NCBI RefSeq assembly: GCF_963678635.1
Contig: NC_087070.1
Coordinates: 15,503,840 to 15,567,839, forward strand
DNA from: Symsagittifera roscoffensis
Lineage: Eukaryota; Xenacoelomorpha; Acoela; Convolutidae
DNA: 64,000 bases
Reading direction: 5' to 3'
Of the stretch, positions 1 to 11,905 are shown in pieces (position 1 is the stretch's first letter; the number at the start of each line of letters is the position of its first letter). The translations under genes and the position numbers were made by a program. The notes below the pieces were generated by a model. The model ran no database searches, had not been told where the DNA came from, and saw only the letters and a list, made by a program, of their open reading frames with translations.

Positions 1-129
1 TTTGAAAAAATTTTACCGTCAGGAACTTTATGTACTACATGCACAGCAAACAGTTACTCCTGTTTTTATCTGTAGCCAAGCTGAAAATTGTTGTTACCAT
101 TTTTGCTGTACGTATTGTTCCATTTAATA

Positions 130-1031
130 CAGTGCTGATTAAAATTATCCGGACAAATTGAATAAAACTTAAAATTTAAAACTCAAATTGGGATGATTTT
201 AGACAAAAAATGACGTAGATCAATCTTGCTTAAATTTTTAACAGAAATTGTATTCTGTAATTTGTTTTTGCAAAAATCAAGCCCAAGAAATCACCCCAAA
301 AACGGTTATGTTTGGCTTTATTTAGTCAATCAAAATTTACTCCAAACCTATTTGTTCATTTACTGCCAAAACTACATCAGTACAACCTCCTTATGTAGCC
401 CAATAAAATTTTAAAAAGGTGTAACTTCCTAATGTGGGCGCAAAAACTTAAGTAATTATTTTATTAAAACAATTGGTGTTTTATATTGTAAAAATGAAGT
501 TTTTTGGCAATCAACGAAAACAAATATGATTATACAAAGCTGAGTCTGTTAATTTGCTGACAGAATTATATCACTGCAAGCCTCTTATTTAGAGACTTGC
601 GAGACTTGCAGGGTGTAATTTATACAAAATTTATGCAGAATATAATTTTCTCTTTTTTTGTTTGATAGCCAAGAATTGTCATTTTTACCCTATAAACCAT
701 TTTTTTCTAAGCAATAACTTTTTTGGAACCTTTTGCGCCCATTTTTGGAGAAAACAACTTTCTTAAATTTTGTCGCGATACATAAGAGGCTTAGAGCGTC
801 AGTAAATGAACAACATGTTTGAAGTCACTTTTGATTGACTAAACGAAGCCAATATTGATCCTTTTTGGGGTAATCTTTTGGGCTCAATTTTACAAAACAA
901 ATTGCACCTTCATCATTTTGTAAAAAATTTTAAGAGAGATTGATCTGCTCTAAAATCAACCCAATTTGAGAAAAACGCAACTTAGATTTCAATTTTTTTT
1001 TATTTTGTCCGGATAATTTAAATCAGCGCTG
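130..1031. mobile_element. Non-autonomous foldback/MITE, Tc1/mariner-like ends (copy 1)
   Basis: The two ends are long inverted repeats of roughly 290 bp. The left end starts CAGTGCTGATTAAAATTATC and the right end is its diverged reverse complement, ending ...AATCAGCGCTG. The left end is preceded by TA (128-129); the expected right TA has decayed to TG (1032-1033). The arms stay alignable through the CCGGACAAA block, a block near 290-300 and a CTTATGTA block near 391 and 786. The 300-bp centre is unrelated between the arms. No transposase is encoded. A shorter copy lies at 59401-60095. CAGTG ends and TA duplication point to the Tc1/mariner superfamily, which is an inference. Confidence 0.75.
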
Positions 1032-1033
1032 TG

Positions 1034-2081
1034 CCTTTCGCTATTTAATTTTAAGTTTGATGTCAATGGCTAAAATCTGCTGTGACAAGCCGCCCAACGA
1101 ATGAAATGCTTGTTATTGAAAGGCAGAATTATGGACACTCTTGGAAACATAGACACACATTTTTTGCTACGCACGTGATCACTTTCAAGCAGTCGTTTAA
1201 TTTTATTTGTAGACAGCAGAAGAAAAATAAATCGTTTGATTAATTTCTCGCAAAAGTAGTTCTCTTTTGCATCGGAAGCAGTTTGCGTAGATGGAGAGGA
1301 CGAGCTGGCGATATTTTTATGTCTCATGTGTAAAGCAGTAAGAATTACAAAAAACCATCGAGAGAAACAAAAAAACTTAAAGACGCACGTGAGTGCGTCA
1401 TTCGAAAAAATGGCATGGAGCACGACAATGTATGAAAGGCACGCAACACTGTCAACAAGCAACAACTTCACGCATGAGATTCTACATTTTGAACAAAACA
1501 ACAGATAAAAACAATACCAAAAAAAGGGACAGGAACAGGCCAAATTTGCCCAGCTGGAACCTTTTGAAAAACAGTTGGACGAAAAATTTTAGTCCAAATA
1601 ATCGTTAGAACAAATAATCGTTAGTCCAATTGAGATATCCGTAAGCATTGAAAAGTCAAAGGCTATAAAGGCAAAACAGATGAGTTGACATCCCTAGTCC
1701 ATCACGGGAGGTTAATTTGCAAGATGTTGCAAGATTCTTGCCAAATAGGGTTATCTTGAATGATCTTGCAAGATGGAGGTTATCTTGCAAGAATCTTGGA
1801 AAAGGGAGGCTATCTTGCCAGAATCTTGCAAGATTCTTGCACAATAACCATTCCAAAAATTCTGTCTAAAAACAAAAAAAATAAACAGAAACTAGGTTTA
1901 TGGTCAAAACAAATTGATTCTAGAACGAGAACGCAAAACGTTTTCGAGTTGATCAGAGAAAAAGGTTATTTTTTCAAAATTTTTAGTTTGAATCGTTAAA
2001 AATTGTGTAGATGTGCTCTCGATGAAGCATATGTGTTCTGATTTGCAGTGATTCACACTTTTAGTACACAAAAACGTATAT

Positions 2082-2084
<3 letters not shown>
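1034..2084. other. Non-coding stretch with a small ATCTTGCAAG minisatellite
   Basis: I see no convincing gene. A 157-codon open frame on the minus strand (1070-1543) has no recognisable domain and low-complexity composition, so I do not call it. Between about 1722 and 1845 the words ATCTTGCAAGA and GAATCTTGCAAG recur in short, partly palindromic tandem units. Confidence 0.5.

Positions 2085-2140
<56 letters not shown>
2085..2140. repeat. (TA)28 microsatellite
   Basis: An uninterrupted TA dinucleotide run of 56 bp. Confidence 0.97.
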
Positions 2141-2141
<1 letters not shown>

Positions 2142-2364
2142 CAATCTTTTAAATTTTTTGATGAATGCGCTCGGAACTTTCTACGACTTGCACAACAATT
2201 GCTACTCTCGTTACGATGGTTTTCAGTTATGGTCAACCCGGGTATCTACAATTTAAAAAAAGTGCTTAACCGTTTTCAACTCAAGCAAGATTTGTTCGAT
2301 GTATTGACCAAAAACAATGTGAGCGACTTTTTTCAAATGCTCGAGCAAAATAACCACTGGAAAA

Positions 2365-2560
2365 TATGTAAGTATGTGTATGTATGTATGTATGTATGCA
2401 TGTTTAAATGTAAGTATGTTTGTATCTATGTATGTATGTATGTATGTATGTATGTATGTATGTATGTATGTATGTATGTATGTATGTATGTATGTATGTA
2501 TGTATGTATGTATGTGTGTATAGATGTATGTAGGTATCTTTGTATATATCTATGAGCGAT
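2365..2560. repeat. (TATG)n microsatellite
   Basis: Tetranucleotide GTAT/TATG repeats. They are uninterrupted between about 2427 and 2513 and flanked by degenerate units. The long open frames over it on both strands are repeat translations, not genes. Confidence 0.97.
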
Positions 2561-3010
2561 TTTTTTATATATATATAAAAAAACGCTCAAAAACCGCTCA
2601 AAAAAACGCTCAATATATAAAGATTTCAGCGGTTTGAGCGGTTTTTTCAGACATTTACGCTCAAAGTCTTGCTTCAAAATGAGCGGTTTGAGCGGTTTTT
2701 GAGCGGTTTATCTAAAAAAACCGTGCAAGATTTGAACGGTTTTGAGCGGTTTATCTAAAAAAAAACGCTCAAAAACCGCGCAAGATTTGAGCGGTTTTGA
2801 GCGGTTTTTCTAGTTAAACCGCTCAAATCTTACGAGGTTTTTGAGCAGTTTTTTTAGATAAACCGCTCAAAACCGTTCAAATCTTGCGCGGTTTTTGAGC
2901 GGTTTTTTATGATAAACCGTTCAAAAACCGCTCAAACCGCTCATTTTGAAGCAAGATTTGAGCGTAATTGTCTAAAAAAACCGCCCAAACCGCTCAAATC
3001 TTGCTTCAAA
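2560..3010. repeat. Palindromic GCGGTTT / AAACCGC satellite-like array
   Basis: About 450 bp built from the word GAGCGGTTTTTGAGCGGTTT and its reverse complement, with spacers such as GCAAGATTTGAGCG and TAGATAAACCGCTC. The first half is mainly in the GAGCGGTTT orientation and the second half mainly in the AAACCGCTC orientation, so the array can fold into long hairpins centred near 2815. No coding potential. Confidence 0.9.
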
Positions 3011-4169
3011 TTAGGTGAAAAATCTCGACTCGGGTTGGGTATGTTTTAATATGCATGAGATCTTTTAAATTTGGTAATCTTGTCTTGGATTTGGCCTATT
3101 TTTAACCTTACTTGATCAATTTTACCCTTACTCGGTTTAATTTTTGTTGTTTTTCAACAAATTACCACGAAATTAGCAAATCGATAATTGTTGGAAAGGA
3201 AAAGCAGCTTAGACTAAGTTAGGACTAGATTTCATTAGCTTGCGCCCAGGATGGGTTTGTTTCGACTACATTCAATAAACTGTGTCGACCATCTGCGTTT
3301 CAAAAATAAGTACAATTACAAGAATAAAAAACATAGAACTGTCATCAGGCAGTGTGGAACAAAGTACAACGCCAACATGGCACCTCTTCTGCATATTACG
3401 TTATCTTTTTTACTCAAAAACTCATTTGGATATTTAGAAAGAAGGAAAAATGCAAGAAACTCAATTTGATAAGGGGATAAGTAACTGGTGTCTATGCACT
3501 CCGAACTGGGTTTAATGATTTGATAGACATGCCAGTCAAAAACCAGAAGGCAGCCCATCTAACGCTAACAGGATGCGTTCGCAACTTTTGATGAGACCCT
3601 AATCATTTTTAAATGTACAAAACTGAATTGTGAAAAAACCTTCAACATAAAGTATTCACAAGGTTAAACAAAAAAAGCCATATTGCTTAAGCAACATGAA
3701 TTTGCTACTGCTTGCTTGTGCTTGTTTGAGCAGCTGCTTTAACTCGGGTCTTCTCGACGAAAAGGCCACAAAAGCAATCCGAAAAAAGAAACAGAAGCCA
3801 TAGAAAACATAAAACCAATGAGAAGTTACAAGCATCCAAAATTCCGCAAGATTTCAGTGCAACAACTGACCAAGTAAAGCCTGAGTCTGGCTCAAGAAAC
3901 CATGTCGTTAAGACTACTCCTAAAAGCAAAAAAATACTCATCTAGGAAAAAATTAGGATGATGTCTTAAAATAGATACTTAAATTGGTATCCAAAATAAA
4001 CAATTCGGTCGATTTTTTTTGCATGACGCATCGGGAAAATGGATAGAAGCAAGCACCCATTGAAGTTTCGAAAGAGTTAATATTGAAACTATGATCTATA
4101 GAACTTCTTATATACTAATTCTATGGGAAAAAATTATGATGATTTTCGGTAATTCATCATTGAAAGAGC
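3011..4169. other. No gene recognised
   Basis: AT-rich sequence. The open frames of 72-80 codons found here overlap on opposite strands, have no recognisable motif, and I do not call any of them. Confidence 0.5.
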
Positions 4170-4695
4170 TACATCTGATTTATCGTTCCGACTTTCGAAG
4201 GAGTTATTGGAGTTTTGTAGCTCCATTCTAGGAACCAAAAACTTCAAAAAACTTGGAAAACAATTTTTCGATTTTTGGTCTAATTTCGAGATAATAAGGT
4301 GACCGTGTAGGCTTACAATAGCCTATTTAAGCTTAATTTAAGTCGTTAAAACTTAGTTTTACTCAAGTAAAGGTAGTTTTTGGGGTTTTTTAATGCAATT
4401 TTAGGAATTAAAAACTTGGAAAATCATAAAATTTCTGCAATTGAACAATTTTAGTATGACTTTCAAACATTCCGAAACTCTTTTTTTTCCTTCTGATGTA
4501 GTCTTTTTTTTCAAAAATTGTTTTTCAATTGAACAATTTTAGTATGACTTTCAAACATTCCGAAACTCTTTTTTTTTCCTTCTGATCAGAACATGCGGAA
4601 AAAAACGACACCAACTTGAAATTTTTTTTGTATTTTTTATAAGACTGTGGTCGGAACATTCTGTGCAAGTAACCGGATATCCTTCTTTGCTTTTT
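4170..4695. repeat. Dispersed repeat, family R2, copy 1
   Basis: It aligns in the same orientation with 35385-36045. Shared blocks include a TTCCGA-CTTTCGAA word, TCTAATTTCGA...AT-GGTG, TTTAAG-CTTAATTTAAG, a CGACACCAACTTGAA-like block, AAGACTGTGGTC and AGTAACCGG-TATCC. Both copies are diverged and no coding frame survives. The family is unknown to me. An internal duplication repeats the CAATTGAACAATTTTAGTATG block at about 4440 and 4525. Confidence 0.7.
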
Positions 4696-4836
4696 GCAAC
4701 TGTTTCACATCTCGATAAATATTTAAAAAGTAAATTAGCTTTAGCTTTAAGTAAAACGCTTGCTGTTTGTCATTTAATGTTTCTGTTTATTTGATGACTG
4801 TTCCTTATTTTTTTTGTCAAATGAATTTTGATGATG

Positions 4837-5350
4837 CTGCGACTAACTTTTCGACCATGACGCTATCAAGTTTTTGACCGCCGCGACTATTTTTTTGACC
4901 GCCGCGGCTAATTTTTCGGCCATGTCGCGACTACTTGTTCGACTGCCGCGATTAATTTTTTTACCATGCAGCGACTTATTTTTCGACCGCCTCTTACTAA
5001 TTTTCCGACCATGGCGCGACTAATTTTTAGACCATGTCGTGGCTAATCTTTCGACCGCCGCGACTAATTTTTCGATCGCGCGTTTAGTTTTTCTATCATG
5101 CCGCGGCAAATTTTTCGACCGCCGCGACTAATTTTTCGACCGCCACTACTAATTTTTTTACCATGCCGCGACTAACATCTTGACCACCGAGACTACTTTT
5201 TGTACCACCAGGACTATTTTTGACCATGCTACGACTAACGTCTTCACCGCCGAGAGTAACTTTTCGACCATCGCGACCGAGATACGCCATTTCCAGACTC
5301 AGTCAGCAACTAATTTTTTGACCATCACGACCGAGATACGGTATTTCCAG
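4837..5350. repeat. CGACC-type minisatellite
   Basis: Tandem units of roughly 18-40 bp of the form GCGACTAATTTTTCGACC followed by GCCGC or ATGCCGC, with many variants and about 17 units by eye. Short open frames on both strands are repeat translations. Its GC content is higher than the flanks. Confidence 0.85.
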
Positions 5351-8300
5351 AGTTTGTTCGCGAGTTAAAACATAGACAGGAAATCCTTGTCCAGAAATGC
5401 CTGTTGAAACCTTGTTCAGACTATAATTTTTGGTCGCGACCATTTCCGTGTCTGGCAAAGTCAGAAAATTTAACGCGACCCAGGACGAAATCTTTATGCG
5501 TGGATAGCTGATCAGCCAACTTTTAGGACAAAGAAATGGTAGTGGCGTCCGTTATTTCCTTCCCTGCCATTTAAAAAATGGATTTTTAAAAAAGATGGCC
5601 AATCAGAAACGCGCGCTAATCAAATTGATTGAAACGAAAATAAGCTCAAAAAAATTTTTTCACGCAATGAAAACCACTCACATGTCGAGTCATGTTTCCT
5701 GAAATTTATTAGCCTGCCGAGGTGGGGGGCAGGGACCTGACGACCACCTTCCTCCCCTCAATTCTGGTTGCCAAAATTTTTCGAAAAAGGTCACCCTTGG
5801 TATTATTTTACGAGAACCATTTTTGGCTGGCGAACCTGAAAAATTTTTTAAAGGCGTCTTTGGCGCAAATATAACTAAAATTGAGGGGGGAGCGCGCCAA
5901 AAAAAAACAAATTTTTCTCATTCCCCCCTAGACTCCACCATTCCTTCCTCTTATAAAGTGACCGTCCCGATTAATCAACAATAATAACGAGCCAAAAACC
6001 AGAAACCACAAAAACAGCCAATAGTAAACTTGAGCAAAATCAACAAACTAAGAAGAACACGAAATTGAAAAATTGAAACAGGAAAAAAAAAACTAGTTAA
6101 GACTAAAATAATTAGACGCAAGAAATAAACCCCAAAACAAATAGAGTTTTTACTAAAAAGCTTGAGAAGCTACAACAAGAAGACAACATAGCAAAAGAAG
6201 AAGAATAAAATGATGAAAAAAAAACCATAAACATCAGGATTAGACAGGATTAGGCAAATACGAGAAATGGCCACAACCACCGAAGAAAAATACACTTGAA
6301 AGAAAGGTCAGCGTATTGAATACCAGTTTAGTGCCATCGGCGATTGCAGTGTACCTAAAACCACGAAATTGAGCTCGACTACAGCCATCAAGGATTCAGA
6401 AAAAAAAATCAATCGCGAGTGCTTTTTCTAGCTGCTGTCACAAAAAACGATAACCACTGTCATACAATCTTACTGTAGTCACAGGGCATTCAGTCTGTAA
6501 CTTGGGAAATCTTGATTCAAAGACATAAAATATCTAGATTTTTAACTAGTGTTAGAGATGTTCTTGCTGTGGAAACATCATAATTTGAACTCATGGGCTC
6601 AGATTGGGTCTTTGGAAAGCTGACGACTTTGACTTACTCGTTATTCCCCCGAAAAAAAAATGCACAAAAAACGGGTTAGTTGGTCCGACTCCGACAAACG
6701 ACTGATTGTGGATGAATAATTTTGCGCTGGTGATCGAAATAGGCCAAAAAAGGAACTGTTGTAGCTAAAACTTTGGAAAACCAACTGTTTTAATTCAAGC
6801 ACAAAATTGGTAACAAGACTGCTCGTATCAGGGCAAAACCCTGAATGTTCCGACTGCCTTTTACGGCAGTAATAACCTAAAAAATTTAAACGTAATAAAA
6901 AAATGACAAAAAATTTTAAATTTTCAGATTTTTTGCGAAAATCATCCCCTCACACGTCATATAAAACACAAAGTGATAGATTTCGCTCCTAGTAACAAAT
7001 TAGTTATGGCAAATAAGCTTCTTTTAACCAATTTGGAACGATTTCTAAGACGGATTAAATCTCCGTTCACGCGTTAATAGCGCGAAAAATATCGCGCGTT
7101 AATTGTCCCAAATTGGCCAAAATGGCAGTCTTTAAACGCCCAAAATTTTACAAAAAATAATTACAGGTGAAATATTTTTTCAAATTGACACTGAAGACAA
7201 AAAAATCTATCTAAGGTGGCTAGTTAAAAAGTCGAAATTTGTCGGAAGAAAAAAAAAACCACCCCGAGCACAAATACTTCGTTACTTTTGTTGCGAAAGT
7301 CGGAACAATTACGTTGTCTCTAAATTTCGTCCTATTTTCTGGTATAAGCTCTCAATTTATTTTAATTTCTGCGTTGTCAAAACAGACATGACTGTTTTCC
7401 AAGAATTCAAATTTCTTATACTGTTTGCGAGGATCTTTAAACAGCAAGAGCTCCTATAAAAGTAGTATTAATAAACTGACTATTTTTCGTCTTCGCAACA
7501 TGATTTCTCAAATTTTGGTCTGGCTTAGTTTTTCCAATTAGTTTCATTTGGCGTTTGTCAAAGTTCCAACCTTATATCCTACATTTTTGCAGATAAAACG
7601 ACAAAAAAGTGGAAAAAAATTTGAATTAGTTGAGAGTTGAAGTCAAAAAATTGCAATTCATATGTTCCGTGTCTGTATCAATTTATTAAAAACAGAGCTG
7701 AGTATCAAGAAAGCTAACTATGAAACCTGATATTACATCGGACACCAGTTGAGCGTAGCAGAAGACTACTACAAAGTCACGAACTAATACTTTCGGTATG
7801 TTTGACCGTGCTGGAGGTATATTTCGAATTTGTGCTCGACCCAAACCTTGTTTTGACTATTCTTTTTTGGTGTAGCACTGACATGTGCTCGACTTTAAAA
7901 GTCAAATCATAAATTGAGCACGTCGAACCGGGCAGTCACATCTGCCGCAACTCGTAGTTTAGGCGATCCACTTGAAGCACCCGAGGTTAGACTCGATGCT
8001 AGACGTAAGCAAATTAATCTGCTTTCCACAACTGGTTCCTACATTGCAGGACAACCCAGGTGGCACAAAACTGCGAGCAAGGTTGAGAAGCTGGTGAAAC
8101 CTCAACCCTGTAATCGGAACCAGAACCGTCTTACAAATGATAGAATCAAACGTAGATGTTCAACTCTACTTCGTCAGACTGTTCCGCGATGATATTAAAA
8201 ATATACACACGGACTCTCTCAATTCACAAAAATAGAACTTATGAGCTATATCTTATCAAAAATGACGGGGAACCAAGAAAAAACGAGCCAAGCTCAGACA

Positions 8301-10031
8301 ATTTGAGCCAAAATTTTGCAATGTTTTTGCAGACCTTAAAAGATGAAGCTTTTGTTTACCATAATTGATGATGATCGTAATGCCATATAGGAACGAACGG
8401 TAAGGCTATAAAATATAAATTGAACATGAAAATACAGACTCGCAATCATGAATCTTGATACCAAAAAATGAGTTCAGACGTAGCAGGAACAAATATTTCC
8501 CCTCTTTTTAATTTTTGACAACTTAACACCAGACAACTTCTCTCCCCACTTTTTGCTGCCTTTGCAGCTTAAAGCCACTACATTTCAAAGTTATTTCGAT
8601 AATTTATTGCCGCTTAAACCCAAAATCAAAAGAGCACTTACTTCAGTGGTGACTTCTGTGAACATCAAAGAAAAAAGCTAGAAAAATTTTTGCCATTTAA
8701 AGCCGAGCAATTTCACGCTATTTAAATTGCGTGAGTTTTGATCAGTAACAGCATTGCTAATCATTCTTACTGTTGAATTGATTCGAAATAAGAAAGAAAA
8801 AAAAACAAATAACCTTTCAATGCACTTCACAGGCCAGCAATTAATTAAACTATTTTTGACAAAACTTGGATAATTTTCCAAACATTTTCAATGTACAATT
8901 TTGAACAAAAAAGACCTTGCCAATCATAAGGCCTTCAAAGATAAAATCAAATTTCAAAACACATTAGAACACAAATGAAAACGAAAAAGTTTCCCAATTA
9001 ATCAAAACAAATTTTGCCAAAATTGGCCAGATTTTACAGAGAAATAAAGTCGGTGCAAAAATAAAAACAAATTTTTGCAAAATTTCAAACTTTGTTTCAC
9101 ATTTTCGATCATTTTTCTTTCTAGACACAAAAACCAAAGGGCCGACAAGTCCCTACTTCTAACCTAGGGTCTCCCCTAAATAATGTTAATTGCTTTGAGT
9201 TGCTAGAAACAACGTTTTAGATTGCGAGTCGAAGTATTGCGTTTCGGCATTCTCTGGGAGAGTACAAGGAGACGTCTATAAGCAAATTGATTTTAAAAAA
9301 GTTAGAAACCAAAACGCCAGACACCAAAACTAAAATTAATATGTTGAATGAGCAAGTGAACATAAGTTATTGTGATAGAATCTTTTCAAAAACTAATAAT
9401 CTGATGATTTTTTTCCTTCATATCACGATACTTTTGCGTGATGTTTTGATATTACCGCTCGGTGTTTTGAAACCAATCCAATTTTTGATTAAAACTCCAC
9501 TTGCATTTATAAAAAACCTTATAATTCCTAAAAAAAAACCTGGAAGAAGTCTTTTTCGGCCAATCAAATCACTTTTGAGTAAGTTTATTGAAAATAAGCC
9601 ATGAGGTTGTCTTCTTTTTTGTCATCAATTTGTGATATATCCGTTTCTTTGTTAGCCACACTGCAACTTTCCTCAATTACTACGTCGAGTACTATTTCTG
9701 TTTTTGACTCCGGTACAAAACTAAGGGCAGGAATCATGTTCGACTCAAAGACTAGCTCGTTGTTAGATTCATAATTGTTCTTGAGGCCCAAAAGAAAAAT
9801 ATTCCGTATATAGCTTCCACAGGTAAAAAAAAACTCTTAAATTTAGTTTGGTATTGGGACGCAAAAATATTCAATGGCGCAATTCCAAAAACGATTTAAA
9901 AACTTTCCGGGGTTACGTGACCGATTAGTGTTTCAAATGCAATTACTTATTTGTTAACTATTGGTGAACGTTTATATCAAGAGGTTCACTCAAAGTGGTT
10001 AAAACCCGCCAATTTGTTCAACATTTCAGCC
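5351..10031. other. Gene-poor stretch, nothing recognised
   Basis: Open frames at 7914-8192 (+), 9287-9604 (+) and 9585-9791 (-) start with TTG or overlap head-on. They lack domains, and I do not support them as genes. A short block near 5857 (AAAGGCGTCTTTGGCGC) recurs in reverse orientation near 12045, so some old repeat sequence is present. Confidence 0.45.
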
Positions 10032-10276
10032 GTTTTGATTTCTCGATAGCAGAAAACAAGATGCGGAATGCACTGTGTTTTTTGCCAATATTGAGAACTT
10101 CAACGCACTCTAACCTCACAACAGAACTGTATTGTAGACGGAACACTTAAAATTTGTCCCAGTCAGTTCTACCAGCCATTTCCGTTGTCCAGTTAAAGTG
10201 CGTTGAAGAATTCAATATTGGCAGAAAAACACTAGGCGTTCCGCATCTTTTTTTTCTGCTATCAAAAAATCAAAAT
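10032..10276. repeat. Small foldback (inverted repeat) element
   Basis: The left arm (10032-10109) and right arm (10197-10276) are near-perfect reverse complements of about 78 bp. They pair through GATAGCAGAAAA, AGATGCGGAA, GCCAATATTGA and CTTCAACGCACT. The loop is about 87 bp. No coding capacity. The ends are not the CAGTG type seen at 130 and 59401, so this is a different family, probably a MITE-like relic. Confidence 0.8.
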
Positions 10277-10989
10277 TACTCAAAACAATTGGGTATTACG
10301 AAATGACGGTCATCTGTTGCAATGGTGGGCAGTGATGTCGTTTTCTAGCTTCGGTTTAGATTTCGCGTCTTTGCCGACAAGGATGGCAATGACAGTTGGG
10401 TTACCCTGTTGTCCTGCACCAATTGTAAACCAGCTGCGGTCATCTGATTTTTTATCGGGCATTACTGATTCCTAACTGTCTTCTTCATTGTTGAACTAAA
10501 CGTCGAGTTTATGAGCGTCCTGCGTTGAGTTCGTGTCTATGATCGCTGCTGCTGATATTACATCACATGTGATTAATGTTTTCTGGAAATTTTTTGATCT
10601 CCATTTGCTGCAGCGCCATTGTTTTGCTCCAGCGCCTGGGTGCAGAGTTTCAATCGCCCTTTGCTGCGGCGCCAGGAAGCAGATTTACAGAAATTGTTCG
10701 AAAACTTTGACATATAGTGCTACTTCAGTTTTCACATAAATTTATTTTGTCTATAACTGTCAATCATCTTCTCAAATCGGTGCTAATCAATTACCGGCAG
10801 GTACCAGCTAGTGGCGTCGTCTGGCCCCTTGGTGTGACTTCTTAATTTCGATCTTATACTATACTTTGAAAGGTTAAAATGTCCATTATTTTTGCAATTT
10901 AGTTAATGATGTGGATTTTTAACATGAATGTTCAACGGATGTTCAACTGATTTTCCCGCAGCCATCAGGTCCAAGTGAGGGGAAAAATC
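10277..10989. other. No gene recognised
   Basis: No domain could be read on either strand. A repeated GCTGC(A/G)GCGCC word near 10607-10672 is the only local pattern. Confidence 0.4.
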
Positions 10990-11905
10990 CAAATGGATGA
11001 ACAGATTTCTGCCGCCTCAAAATCAACGAACCTGTCATGCTATGGGAGTTCTGATTCTAAACTTTCCAACGGGGTATGGTTGTCAAACACGGAATAAATT
11101 GCAACAATTATTACTTCGGCGTAACGCTACAGCGACGCAGATTGGGTCATTGGCAGCGGATACGGAGGGAAAAAAAACAAGTGGAAGGCAAACAAACGCT
11201 TGTATCGAACCTCTACTTAAGCTTGGGGGAAAAATTCAAGACGGGCTGCACAAAAGGTGGCCGCACCTAGATATGGGAGCTAAGTTCCGATGAAAAAATG
11301 CCGGAGAAAAAGTATAGGATCGACCTGTCCTACGAGCGTTGGGAAAAATATGCTAAACTGTACGTCTCAACAACTGCCGGCGGTACACGCTCATCGACAC
11401 CAACAGGCGGTGGCGTTCAGATCAAAACCGAACCAGTCGGAGTCATCCGAACAGGATACTGAAGTAGCCGATCATGCGGTAGAAGACCGAACAAAGGGCG
11501 CGGGTTAAACCGAGGGGAAAATAACTCTTCAAACAAGCGAAACTACAACTGTGAGCGACCAGGATTCACACCTGACCACATGAAAACATGCCCAGCCAGA
11601 GGGGTCACCTGTAGCTACTGCTGAAGAGCACGACTTTCCGAGCGCTCTTGCAGAGGCAAGGAAGGTAGCAAAAGAGGGGATTGGTAAACACAGCAGATGA
11701 GCCCTCACGCTCCTGGGTCTCGGATAGTTCGGGTGACTACTTAGTTATGTCAGTCCGGTCAAAACGCCGGACTGAGCTGAAAGTTGCTGGAGTTCAACTG
11801 CCCATACGTACAAACGGGAATGGAAAAACGTGTGTGGATAGACTGCGGATCCCTGATTGCAAAATTCACCATCGGAGAACTGAAATAGCACTCTACAATT
11901 AATTT
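10990..11905 (+). pseudogene. Decayed Ty3/gypsy gag-protease fragment
   Basis: The stretch reads in broken frames as the end of a gypsy-type Gag. A nucleocapsid region at about 11544-11665 contains CERPGFTPDHMKTC, then a CPARGVTCSYC block, then a stop. The second knuckle's histidine region is scrambled by frame changes. It is followed (about 11780-11885) by a segment like the start of an aspartic protease: a VAGVQLPI-like strand and, after frame shifts, a D-CGSPIAKFTI-type active-site loop. No RT, integrase or LTRs remain beside it. It is clearly different from the 37-56 kb element, whose knuckles have different sequence. Identification rests on the nucleocapsid pattern; the protease part is less certain. 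Confidence 0.65.

Noticed and set aside
1070-1543. 157-codon minus-strand open frame
   Set aside because: Low-complexity, no recognisable domain, and no related copy or supporting context.
2085-2560. CRISPR-like or coding interpretation of the tandem repeats
   Set aside because: They are simple microsatellites without spacers in an animal genome.
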